A DNA stretch of 64,000 bases from Sternotherus odoratus (lineage: Eukaryota > Chordata > Testudines > Kinosternidae). This document shows positions 38,801 to 50,800 of the stretch, piece after piece. Position numbers and translations under genes: made by a program. The stretch spans positions 43,836,890-43,900,889 of the forward strand of contig JAVMKO010000003.1 in assembly GCA_032164245.1 (NCBI GenBank). Reading direction: 5' to 3'. The notes under the pieces were generated by a model. The model was not told where the DNA came from. It worked only from the letters and a program-made list of their open reading frames with translations, and ran no database searches. The stretch's first letter is position 1. Each line of letters begins with the position of its first letter.

Positions 38801-41800
38801 GCCATGAACACCCAGACACATTTGGAAATGGACTGTAGTACAACCTTCAAAAAAACCATCCAGCAAGTCACTGTGTCCAACACTGTACTGGTAACCCCTT
38901 CATAGGGATAGTATCTCCAGAAATCAGACAAAAGAACATAAAAGAAACTAGAGTAAGTGTGAGTCAAGAAGGTGCTTTTTTCAATTTGACATTCTGAGGC
39001 CTTCTATAAAATCAAAAGGCTTGGAGGAATACTTAGCATGTCTGAAACTTTGGGACTATAAATGCTTTGGAAAGTGATCTCAGCTCTATCTTGGCACCAT
39101 GCTTTCTGGACAATATTATGGGAAATCCAAGGCCAGGAAGCCCCCACCCCAATCAGTGATTCAGCATTGTAGTTTACATATCTACAGTGATAATGCAACT
39201 AGTTTAAGTACATCAATCCTCTTACCTTCATTCCTATTAGGCCAGCGTGTCCTGGATGACCTGGTGCACAAGCATTGGGACACTGAAAAAGTGTTCACAC
39301 ATTGCGTTAACATGGATAAGAAACTGAAAACTTGTACTTTTCAAAAAGGCGAACAAATGTCTTACCAGTGGATCTCCTTCATGCAGCCCAATTGTTCCCT
39401 AAATTTGATGAAAAGGTTCAAAGTTAGAAAGAGAACAGAAAAAAATGACCTTGTCTCCTACAACAAAAACCACACCTGACACAATTTAGTGTAGGAAAGC
39501 AGAAGATATAGAAATGTCAGATAATCTTTGGAGCTGAAAACCTGAAAGTGAACTTAAACATCTATGGCTGGCCTGTGTCAGCTGACTCAGGCTTGTGGTG
39601 TTCAGGCTCTTGCAGCTATAAAATTGCAGTCTAGATATTCAGACTTCTGCTGGAGCCTAACCTCTGGGACCCCCACAAGAGAGAAGGGTCCCGAAGCCGG
39701 CCTTCATCCCAAGCCCGAATGTCTACACCACATTTTTACGTGCTGCATCCCTGAAGTCCTTACTCAGTCGTTTGACTTCAGTGGAAGTTTTGTATGAGCA
39801 GGAACATAAGAACATATGAACGGCCATGCTGGGTCTGACCAATCATCCATCTAACCCAGTATCCTGGCTTCCAACAGTGGCCAATGCCAAGTGCTTCAGA
39901 GAATGAACAGAACAGACAATCACTGAGTGATCCATCCATTATCATCCACTCCCAGCTTCTGGGACTAGGGAAACTCAGAACATGGGACACTCAGAACATG
40001 GCATTGCATCCCTTAACATCCTAGCTAATAATCATTGATGAATCTATCCTCCATGAACTTATCTAATTCTTTCTTGAACCCTGTTATAGTTTTGGCCTTC
40101 ACGACATCCCCAGCAATGAGTTCCACGGGTTGACTGCATTGTGAGAAGAAATACTTCTTTTTGTTTATTTTTTAACGACTGTCTATTAATTTAATCATGT
40201 ACCCCTTAGTTCTTGTGTTATGTGAAGGAGTAAATAACATTTCCTTACTCACTTTCCCCACTCTAGTCAAGATTTTATAGACCTCTATCAAATCCCCCCT
40301 TAGTTGTCTCTTCCAAATAAAAAGTCCTCATCTTTTTAATCTGTCCTCATACAGAAGCTGTGCCATTCCCCTAATCATTTTTGGTGGCTTTCTCTGTACC
40401 TTTCCTAATTCTAATATATCTTTTTTGAGATGGGGTGACCAGTATTCAAGATTTGGGTGTGCCATGGATTTGTATAGAGGCATCATGATATTTTTCTGTC
40501 TTATTATCCATCACTTTCCTAATGATTCCTAACATTCTGTTAGCTTTTTTGACTGTCACTGTACACTGCGTGGATGTTTTCAGAGAACTATCCACAATGA
40601 CTCCAAGATCTCTTTCTTGAGTAGTAACAACTAATCTAGTCCCCATCATTTTATATGTAGAGTTGGGATTACATTTTCCAATATACATTACTTTGCTTTT
40701 ATCAACACTGAATTGCATCTTCCATTTTGTTGCCCAATCACCCAGTTTTGTGATATCCCTCTGTAACTCTTAGCAGTCTGCTTTGGACTTAACTATCTTG
40801 AGTAGTTTTGTATTATCTGCAAACTTTGCCATCTATTTACTCCTTTTTTTCCAGATCATTTATGAATAGGTTGAACACCACAGAACCCAGTACAGACCTC
40901 CGGGGGACCAGTAGTCACCTCTCTCCATTCTGAAAACTGATCATTTATTCCTACCCTTTGTTTCTTATCTTTTAACCAGTTACTGATCCCTGAGAGGACT
41001 TCCCCTCTTATTCCATGAATGCTTACTTTGCTTAAGAGCCTTTGGTGAGGGACCTTATCAAATGTTTTCTGAAAGTCTAAGTACAGTAGACTCTCGATTA
41101 TCCAGGATGATAGGGGAAAAAATAATTCTGGTTAATAAAATCCTGGATAATCACCATCCATAGGAAATATGGGGAGAGGGGGTTGATTCACCAGCCATCC
41201 TGTGCCAGGGGAAGGGGGTGTTGGTTCACTGACTGCCCTGAGCCCTGGTAGGGTTTTTTTGTTTGTGTGCTTGGGGCGGCAGCAAAGCCAGAGCCGGCCC
41301 TGCGAGTTGCACATATTTTTTTTGACATCCTGGTTAATCCAATCCTGGATAATCGAGAGTCTACTGTATACTACATCCACAAGATCATCCTTGTCCACAT
41401 ATTTGCTGACCCCTTCAAAGAATTCTAATATATTAGTGAGCCATGATTTCTTTTACAAAATCTGTGTTGACTCTTTCCCAACAAATTGTGTTCATCTATG
41501 TGTCTGATATTCCTGTTTAGTATAGTTTCAACCAATTTGCCTTGTACAGAAGTCAGGCTTACCAGCCTGTAATTGCTGGGGTCGCCTCTGGAGCTTTTCT
41601 TAAAAATTGATATCACATTAGCTATCCTCCAGTCATCTGGTACAGAATCTGATTTAAATGGTAGGTCACACAGGGACATAGCACTTATCCAAACATTAGC
41701 ATATATTAAACATAATCACTTACTCTGGGACCTGGGGGCCCTGGTAGACCTGGAGGACCTCTCTTTCCAGCATCACCCTAACATTTTAGAATAAATTTAT

Positions 41801-44800
41801 TAATTTATGGCAATGATATACCGACAGCTGTATATTCAGGCCTGCAGCAGCTAAGGTGAGGCAACCACAAAAGGACAAACTAAGTAACCAATCTTAGAAC
41901 AGTAAAACTCAAATTCAAGAATACAGGTCTGGTTGTAGAGTATAAGGAAATAAACTTAACTCAAGATGGGTGCGAGATTGTATTTGCTTGTATCACATGC
42001 TTGAAGTTCTCCTAAGAGTGTGGAGTAATCCTCAAACAACATGTGACTTATTTTATTATTCAGGTGTGTGGATACTATGATGGGCATGATAGAAAATCCT
42101 AAAGTAAATAAAGATTTGATACATAAGGAGTCTTCTTGAATAACACCAGCTATCTCTTTACTTCATATAGAGCACCAGTATCATTGGTACTAATTTAATA
42201 GGGAGTGAAAAGATATCACATGACCTCTGCCATGAAATGGCCATTTGCAGCATGCAAGAGGTCACAAAAGAAATTTTATTTGAACTGTAAAGCATTTGAT
42301 TTTGATTGATATCTCCAAAGGAATTCTATAGAATGACAAGTGAAATTATACTGTCAAGTACTGTAGTATGCAAGACATTTGGGAGGTGATATTTTACTAT
42401 GTCCCATTACTTGTGAAATTCTCTGCTGTTCCATCTTATGCATGCCATAAGCCTCTGTTAAAGTATAGCTATGAAATTATGACTCTGAGTTACAGTTTAT
42501 TTTCTGGTCTACCTAAGGAGTGGTGGAACTATGTATCATCTCTGATTCTGGTAAGAGTGTAACCTATAATGTCTCTAAAGAGGTCTGAAGATGTGAAATA
42601 TAAGTGCTAAGTGCTCAGGAGACAATAGGAACTGCTCCATCCTCATGGCTTTGTGACTGAATGGGATATACTTAAATTATACAAACTAGCCCTTAATCTC
42701 TCTCTGTCTCAGTTTGCCTTCTGAAAATGGGGATAATAATAGTTCCTGACTTCACAGAGATGTCCAGGGGATAAATTAATTAATGATGTTTGTGAGGTAG
42801 TCAGATAGTCTAGAGATCAGTGCCACAAAAAAGCTATAATTAAAGAGAGACAAAATCCTTAATGGGGCCAGGGTTGGTTGATGTGCAGTAAATGGGGCCA
42901 CACTGAATGATGAGGCTCAGAAGAAATATTGAACTGCCTTTTTCACTGACGTGAGACAGGGGTCGTGGGGAAAGCCAGTGTGTGATCATGTAATAAAAGA
43001 TTTTAACATAATGTACACACACCAGAGGCCAAAGTTAGCATTCTACAGCCAACCTTAACTTTGCCCTTTTCTAATTTTGTAGTGACTTCTTTTGCATCCT
43101 TAGCATTCTTTTTGTGCGTGGAATACTGTATGAAGCATTTCATTCTATTATTACAGAGGGACGCATCTTTGTGCTATTAATTCTTGTTTGTTTCTGATGA
43201 GATTTCTACCAACCTGCTCCTCCCCCTATAATCCCAGCAGGAAAAATAATCAAATGAAATACTTATGTATGTTTTTGTGTTCTTATATCCTAAACCATGT
43301 TGGGATGGTATAATAATTATATTTCCTTCTGCACATTGTCTTTTAGCCAGTGAGAAAATGCAAATTACTGGCAAATATAATGCAGTACTCACGGATGGAC
43401 CAACACGGCCTACTTCACCGGGAAGTCCAGCTACACCAGGGGGACCCTACAATAATCAAGTAAAAGAAAGAAGTATGTACACATATCTGTATGATAGTGA
43501 TCTAAGCACATAGGCAAATATCTTCCCATAGCAACAGGAGATAAATTATGCCCTCAGAAACACATCTGTCCACCCAAAGAACTAGAATGGTCTAAATGTT
43601 AGTTGTAAAAGTATGTATGAATAGACATAGAACATCAAGGCCAAAATTATTATTCTGTCTTTCCATTTTATTAATTTGATTTGTTATGCAAGCACAATCT
43701 GTAGATTGCATAAAATGTTACTTACTGCTGGCCCAAGAATCCCCTTACCCTGAAAAAAGAAAAATGTGGTTAGCAAATATATATGTTTTCTGACATTTAA
43801 TCTTGTTGCATGCCAAGAGCAGGAACAATTCCTTCAATGAATGAACATTAAAACATTACTATCCTAATATTTGATATAACTGAATAGGTATTTTGGCAAT
43901 TTTAACTGATATTTAACATCTAGTATAAAGATTATCATGAAATATTTAATGTCAGCAGGCAAGTACAGTAATTTTGTTTGACTAAACTAACCTGCAATAC
44001 AAAAATATTGGAATGAAGGACAAAGGAATGAAGAAACTAATACTAATTGGTGTAGCTAGTTATCACTAATAGGTGTAGCTAGTTATAAGCATTGACACCT
44101 ATGCCAAAAGATACACCTTGATGACAAGTGAAGGAAGTGGTCATTTCCTTCTCCATGAGTAGTGGTTAATAATAAAGAAGGGGAAAATAAATTATTTATA
44201 GGCCTTCTTGAGTCCCTTAAAGCCATTCAATCACTGCTGCTTGCTGAGCAGGAGAAACAAGGAGCTGCTCCTGTTTACATTACCTATCAGTGTTGTTCTT
44301 GATTATTTTAATCAGTTATGTCCTAGCAATAAATGCTGTTTTACCTCTTAGGTATAATACATACTCCATAGCAAGTTTCAGTCCCAATCCTGTAAAGACT
44401 TAAGCATATGCCTAACTTTATGCAGGTGAACGCTGCCAATAAAGTCACTGGGACAGGTCATATGCAAAGTTACACACATGCCTGAGTCTCTGCAAGATCA
44501 GGGATTGTGTTAGGAAATTAACCACCTGGGCTGAATGGAGTTTAGAAACCACAGAATATTGTGCTCTAACTGTAGTTTCCAGATAGCATTAGAAGAACAT
44601 GCATAATGAGGGAATAATTTCAGACACGTTGATAATCTAATACAATTTAATTTTATTCTTTTAATGAGAAGTAATAAGTAAACTTTTCTTCTTTGCCTAC
44701 ACTACTTATCTTTCCATCTGCTGTTATTTAACTGTGTAACTGCATAATTTGTCTTGCACAGTTTAACTCATGTTGAAAGATATTATGCAATAAATATAAT

Positions 44801-47800
44801 GTACATTGCTATGCAATACTGGACACTGGGGGAAGCCTAATTACCGTATTTTGTCTTTGTATGAAATTTCCCCTCTACTAGTCCCATGCTGACAGCACAT
44901 ATCCTGCACTCAGGTTCTAGATCATAATATAAGAGAAAAGAAATCACTTACCTGAATGTTTAGTGGATTCTCTTTAAAAGTTTCCTTTTACCTTTTTAAG
45001 GATAGAACATAACTCTAAGAATAGGGAATAATGGTCATACCTGTAATACCTTACCTACTGGTAAAAAGGAAACTTTTAAGGGAGCCCACTGCATGTTATT
45101 TAATCAATTGTGCCTCTAGGTCAAAATTTTAGTTGAGATACTGTAACTAACTTTAGCTCAACATGTACCATTTATGTAAGGGTACTTTTGAAAGTGTCTC
45201 TAAATGCTGTGTAGTAGCTGCCAGGTGTACAGTACATTTTCCTCTTACAGTTCCTTTACAAGTAGCATCAGCATATCATAACTTGTATATCCTGCTTAAA
45301 TTTGTTTTTCTTCCTCTTTAAATATGAGCAATACTTTTCACACATCTGCAAGAAATGAAAGTGATACTTTGACTTCATCTAAAATATCATCCTTATGAAA
45401 CCCAAAGTCTCAGATCCGTTTTGAGATCTTCAGCTAGAGCTCACTAACCAGCGAAGACGAGGCAGGGAAGGGGAGTGGAAATGAACAGCTTTGAGGATCA
45501 TGCAACAGCAGCAACAAGGTAGGCTACTGTGTGTAGAACTATAAGAGTCAAAAATCACTGGTGCATTGGATAGAACATTTGAACATGTCTTGGAAATATC
45601 AAGCAGGATGGCGTGAAGTACCCATTAGGGTGAGGGAATGTTGGGGAGTTTTAAAATGAACAATATTAAAGTAAGGGGACATTACAAAATACTAGTTCTT
45701 TTTAAAAAGACCTTTGGAAGAAGCTAAGAGAATAAGTGTTCCATATTTAAAACATGAGCCAATTTCTGCTCTGAAAATGAAACTGTACCCTGACTGCTTG
45801 AAATTCTCATCATATTTGCCTCATTCAATGGTATTCAATGGAGCATAAAAACATAGGAAAAGTGTAATACACCCCCAAATGACTGTAAACTATGGAACAT
45901 CTCATTACTTCAGATTAATAATCGTAAGAACTAATATTTCAGGATCTATCTCACAGCCTCATTTCCTTTAAAAAATATTTTAGTCTGCTGAATAGATGTG
46001 ATAATTGGCATTTTCCTCAACCTCTGATTTCTAGTGCAACAGAAGCATAGGTATTAAAAAGATAAAGGTAATTGGTTGGATTTGGTTGCTTAACGCTTAT
46101 TTAAACATTTAACAAAGTAAAGAGGCTGCTTCTCCTACAAAATGGAATTGTGTTTATAGTTGCAAGCTAAATATGCTCCAAACAGCCTCTGCTGGCTTTG
46201 GATAACTCTGTGAACATCAAAAATTTTAAAAAAGTTGTATGACAAGAAAATCCTCTACAAAATTGTAGCTGCTACAAAAATGTATTTCTGACATATTCTA
46301 GCTTTGAGAGGCCTTATACATACGCTGTAGCTGGAAGCCCAATCTCCCTAGACCTAACTAGAGTAGAGAAATCAGTCTGTTTGGTGACATGGTTATCTGA
46401 AATATTGCACTCATTTTATGGAGGTGGCTCTTGAGAGGAGTAAAAAAAAAGAGAAAAGCAAAAGATGAAAAAATAAAAAGGACTAAAGAGATCGGGGAAA
46501 ACATTAGAAGAAAAATAGAAAAGAAAGAGAGAGGGAGGGTCAGAAGAAGGCCTGGAGAAGAAGAGAAACAGAGAAAGGAAAAATGGATATGAAATATTAT
46601 AAAGTTCATATAGTTGAATTTTCTATTGGTACCAAATCCTGCAGTTTCAATTTGGACAAAACTTCCATTGAATGGCCATAAAAAGCAGTGGCAATGTATA
46701 GTAGTAACCAGGTGTTTGATTTTCAATTTCACGTGGTCCTTTTAGGGTATGTCTTCACTACAGGACTAGGTCGATTTCCCTTAATTCGATTTTCTAAATT
46801 CGATTTTAGAAAATCGAATCAGTGTGTCCCCACCAGGACAGCAGGTCGACAGTGGTCGACACTGTCTGTCCTAGAACTTTTGCAGGGGTCGACATAGCCC
46901 GCATTGCACTTTGGGTAGGTAGCCCACAGTGCAATGCGTGCCAGACTCCCCCCCCCCTCCCAAGCAGCCCCGCGGACCCCCCCGCCCGCCTGAACAGCCC
47001 CTCCACCGGACCCCCCGCCCGAGGGGGGGGGGGAGCCGGCGCGGGGCTGCTTGAGTGAGCGGGTCAGCTGCCTAGTCAATTTCACCTGAAATTGACCAAG
47101 CAGCTGACCCACTCGCTCAAGCAGCCCCGCACCGGACCCCCCGCCCGAGCAGCCCCGCGGGGCCCCCCCCGCCCACCTGAACAGCACCCCCGCCGGACAC
47201 CCCCCCCGCCCGCCTGAGGGGGGGGAGCTGGTGTGGGGCTGCTTGAGGAGCGGGTCAGCTGCCTAGTCAATTTCACCTGAAATTGACCAAGCAGCTGACC
47301 CACTTGCTCAAGCAGCCCCGTGCGGCTCCCCCCCCCCCCTCGGGCGGGTGGAGGGGGGGCTGGCGGGGGGGGCTGTTCAGGTGGGCGGGGGGGGGCCGCG
47401 GGGCTGCTCGGAGGTCGGAGGCTTAACTTCAGATGCCTCTTCACTTACTCACAGTAGACATAGAGAAGTCGATTTTAGCCTTACGTCTCTCGTCAGGCAG
47501 GAGTTACAAATTCGATTTTGAGGGCCCTTTAAATCGTTTTTAAGGGCATGTATGTGAAGACAGGTACACGTTTAATTTGACCTAACGTCGTTAAGGTCGA
47601 ATTAAAGTGGTAGTGAAGACATGCCCTAAGTAAGAAAATAAGTCTGTGAATGAGTAGCTGGGGGCTACTCGGCTTACTAAAGGCAAAAAACCTACCCACA
47701 AAGACAAGTGCATTCAGATTTTCATCTAACCATGGAAACCAATATGCCTTTTTTGTAGCATGTTCATTGTATTTCTGGTAGCTGAGGTCTAACAGACCGA

Positions 47801-50800
47801 CCCCAGGGTTTCAGGAGGCTGAAACATGAAACAAGGCCAGTATGTGCTTCTCAAATATGCCTTCAGATGAGAATTACAGGCCCTCCTTATTCCCTGGTTT
47901 ATAGGTTAGGTTCCTTGAGGGGGGAAGAGGCAAGAATAGGAATCAGTTTAATCTCACTAAAGTCGAGATTGGTAGTATTAGCTTTTTGGGGGGAATTTCA
48001 GTAATTTCCCTGTTCTCTTTAGCATTCAGTCCCATTCACTCTGTGTGAAGCTTGCATGAATGTAATTCCTCAGAGAGATTTATTCTGAGCAGAACTCCTT
48101 TTTATCTGGAGTTGGCTCTTTCATGCTAATAACCATGGTGCCAGATCATCAACACCAAAGTCCTCCAAACACTGTATCCTTTCCTAAAATCTGGGGCTCA
48201 AGAGTCATATTTACTAAATGGACAGGCAATTTTCTGTATCTTGTTTTACCTACCCCCAATGAAATGATACTTTCAACAGTATCAGCAGGTATCTCCAGGA
48301 CATCCCTCTTTCCTGGCCAGAAACAGTTCCTTTGACCTGAGAATTACTATTTTTGTTCTAGGTCACAACTTTACACACAACATTAGCCACCCCACATTTC
48401 AATACTACTGATACCTATTTACCAGCCACACTACCATACATGTTCTACTAGGCATGTGCAGTACAACTTGCAATGCAGTAAAAAAAAACCCCAGTCACTA
48501 CCAAGGCACACTGGAGTGGATTGCTAGCAGCTAGAACTGCAAAACAGTGGCCCGTAATTCCACGATACTCAGGTAACCTCCACTGATCACTTTTACAGCC
48601 CCCTGCATATGGTTTCTCATTCACTATCTTACCACACATGACATTCCTGTGTGTGCATGTGAAAAATCTGTGTTCCTTACAAACCTCACAAGGACCATTT
48701 GAGCTTTTATAGATCAAATAAATTCCACTTCTAGCAGAGTTGGCAGGTTGAACAACTGAGGTTTCCTTTATAGTGATGCATTCTCATTCATGATGTCTTT
48801 TCACAATAGCAACTCTGATCCCAAAAGAAGGGCAATCCTTTTAAGACATTTCTGACGTCCATCTTTTCAACAGGATCTCCTACTATTCTGTCCTGGAACC
48901 AACATTCTCTCTGCAGGTTCCCTTTGGAAGAAGTTAAAATACTCTATACTTTCCCCAAGTTTCACATCAATAGGAATGCAGCCCAACTTCCATTACCATG
49001 TATTTTAGGTTGAAATAATACTATGAATGGATCTTTTAATTTTCCATAGTCACTTTTCACCTCAAGTGGTAAATCTCTCGTGCAAGCTTCTTTCTGATCC
49101 TCTGAGTAATGGAACTGGCAACCTAAAGCTGCCTCCTTCATTCTATCGATTTAGTTTAGCAGCTAATTCAAACCAGCATCCTAAACAATCATTTCACTAT
49201 CTACTCTTCTGAATAACAGACAAATTCTCCTCTCCCCGCAAAACAATCCTTTCAGTCAGACTAGCAACCCTCTCAGTTTTGCTATTTCTGTAACCACTGT
49301 TTGCTTATGTTATGGATAGACAGACTCCGCTAGCTGTCACAAGATTATACTCTAATTGTCCAAGGTTTCAGATTTTCAGCTAAGGAACATGTGTCCTTGG
49401 AAAATAAAGGAATCTATCCGCATGAAATGATGTACCTTAAGCTTTAAAAAAAATTAAATGTAAGCTGTTCTTCAAGGTAAGTAATACATTTCTTTTATGC
49501 CTAAACATTTTGAGTGAATCTGTATATAAATAATAGTAAAATTAATGGGTCACAGTTAAAAATCAAAACATACAGTCAGGGATCTGTTGTGGATCAAGAT
49601 GAAATAGAGCAAGCGCAATACCTAGGCCCAACAATTCAAGTTTCAGGGAAGAATCAGTTCTTAATCTCCTGAAGTCATATATCAGGACACAATACCCTCC
49701 AATTGTTCCAGCTTCCAGCTTTTTAAAGAGCTTCCTTTACAATCTCAGTTTCTCTATGTCTAGAAGCATCCAGGTCTCCAATTCTGGAAAGTCTTGAACC
49801 TGGCAATTCTTCTCAGCCTCCAAACCTGAGTACTTAGCCCTCTCTGAATTCAAAGCTGAACAGTTCTCTTTGAAATCCTCTTCTCACATTATGCTGTGTC
49901 TTTCACCATAAAAAAAAAAAACCCCAAAACCTCTCGTGTGCACTCATATTTCAGTCATACAAGCTTTTAACCTTATAAAGAGCTGAAACCTGACCCTTCT
50001 CGGGCTAACATACCCATGTAAACCCTGGGCTTCCCTATCTGAGGGCTCTTCACTTCCACAAAGAGATAGAAATTGTTAGTAAATATGTTCTCAAAAATGT
50101 TGATCCATTCACAGAAATTCTCCTTTCCTTTAGCACATGCGGATAAATCAGTTATTTGGAATGCAGTTAACATTTTGTAATGGGATTGTAAAGAAATCAA
50201 TTCCATCAACTAGAAGCTCCATTTTGTAAATGTGCCTTAAATGCCTTTGAATAACTGAATCTGTACCCTACCAATGCAAAAATAAAAGTGTTACTCTACT
50301 ACCTCAGAGTTCATTGAAAACTAAGTTAGGAGATTTTCTTGGTTTCCATCATGCCATCTAGCAATTAAAATAATTCATATTGGTATTTTAAGTCTCTACT
50401 ATAATAAATATGACTTACTGGAAGTCCACGGCCTCCAGGCAATCCAGGTTCACCCTGCAAATAATAAAAATATTATTTGTCAAGCTTTAATACCATACTT
50501 GGTGCTGTATACAACATTTAGGAAGATACAGTTCTTTTCCCTTGAAAGCTACATACGAAGGGACATATTCTGCAATCCTTTCTCACCTTGACTAGCACTT
50601 AATCAAGCAGTCCCATTTAATTCAGTGGAACAATATATAAAGGAAATTTCTACTCAGAGTGGGAAAAGGATAGGGAATCGCATCATAAATATTATAACTT
50701 TGTTTTGTTTTAAAGAGAACAATTCAAACATTTTGGTTACTCTGTATTAGTGTTCTTATGCTGAAAGTTCCTACATTTGAATTGCTGAGGAACTGAGGTT

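Larger units (their letters stand above)
39399..41723 (-). other. COL9A1: COL9A1 intron 15
   Basis: Mostly one CR1 copy (39801-41690) with a nested Tigger-like element. The stretch 39400-39800 holds nothing recognised. Confidence 0.75.
43750..50418 (-). other. COL9A1: COL9A1 intron 12 (6.7 kb)
   Basis: It holds a palindromic remnant (44385-44510), a short inverted-repeat element (44962-45090) and a large Harbinger-like element (46745-47626). The stretches 45100-46740 and 47630-50410 show no gene and no repeat that I can name; 46440-46560 is a purine-rich (A/G) tract. Confidence 0.6.

Noticed and set aside
43265..43513. Plus-strand frames containing PG-rich strings over collagen exons (also at 2513-2809, 6054-6269, 15513-15770)
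   Set aside because: They are reverse-strand shadows of Gly-X-Y exons: Gly/Pro codons read on the other strand again give Pro/Gly. Splice signals and homology are on the minus strand.
46819..47444. Proline-rich frames near 47 kb
   Set aside because: They come from G/C runs and hairpins of the Harbinger-like element at 46745-47626.
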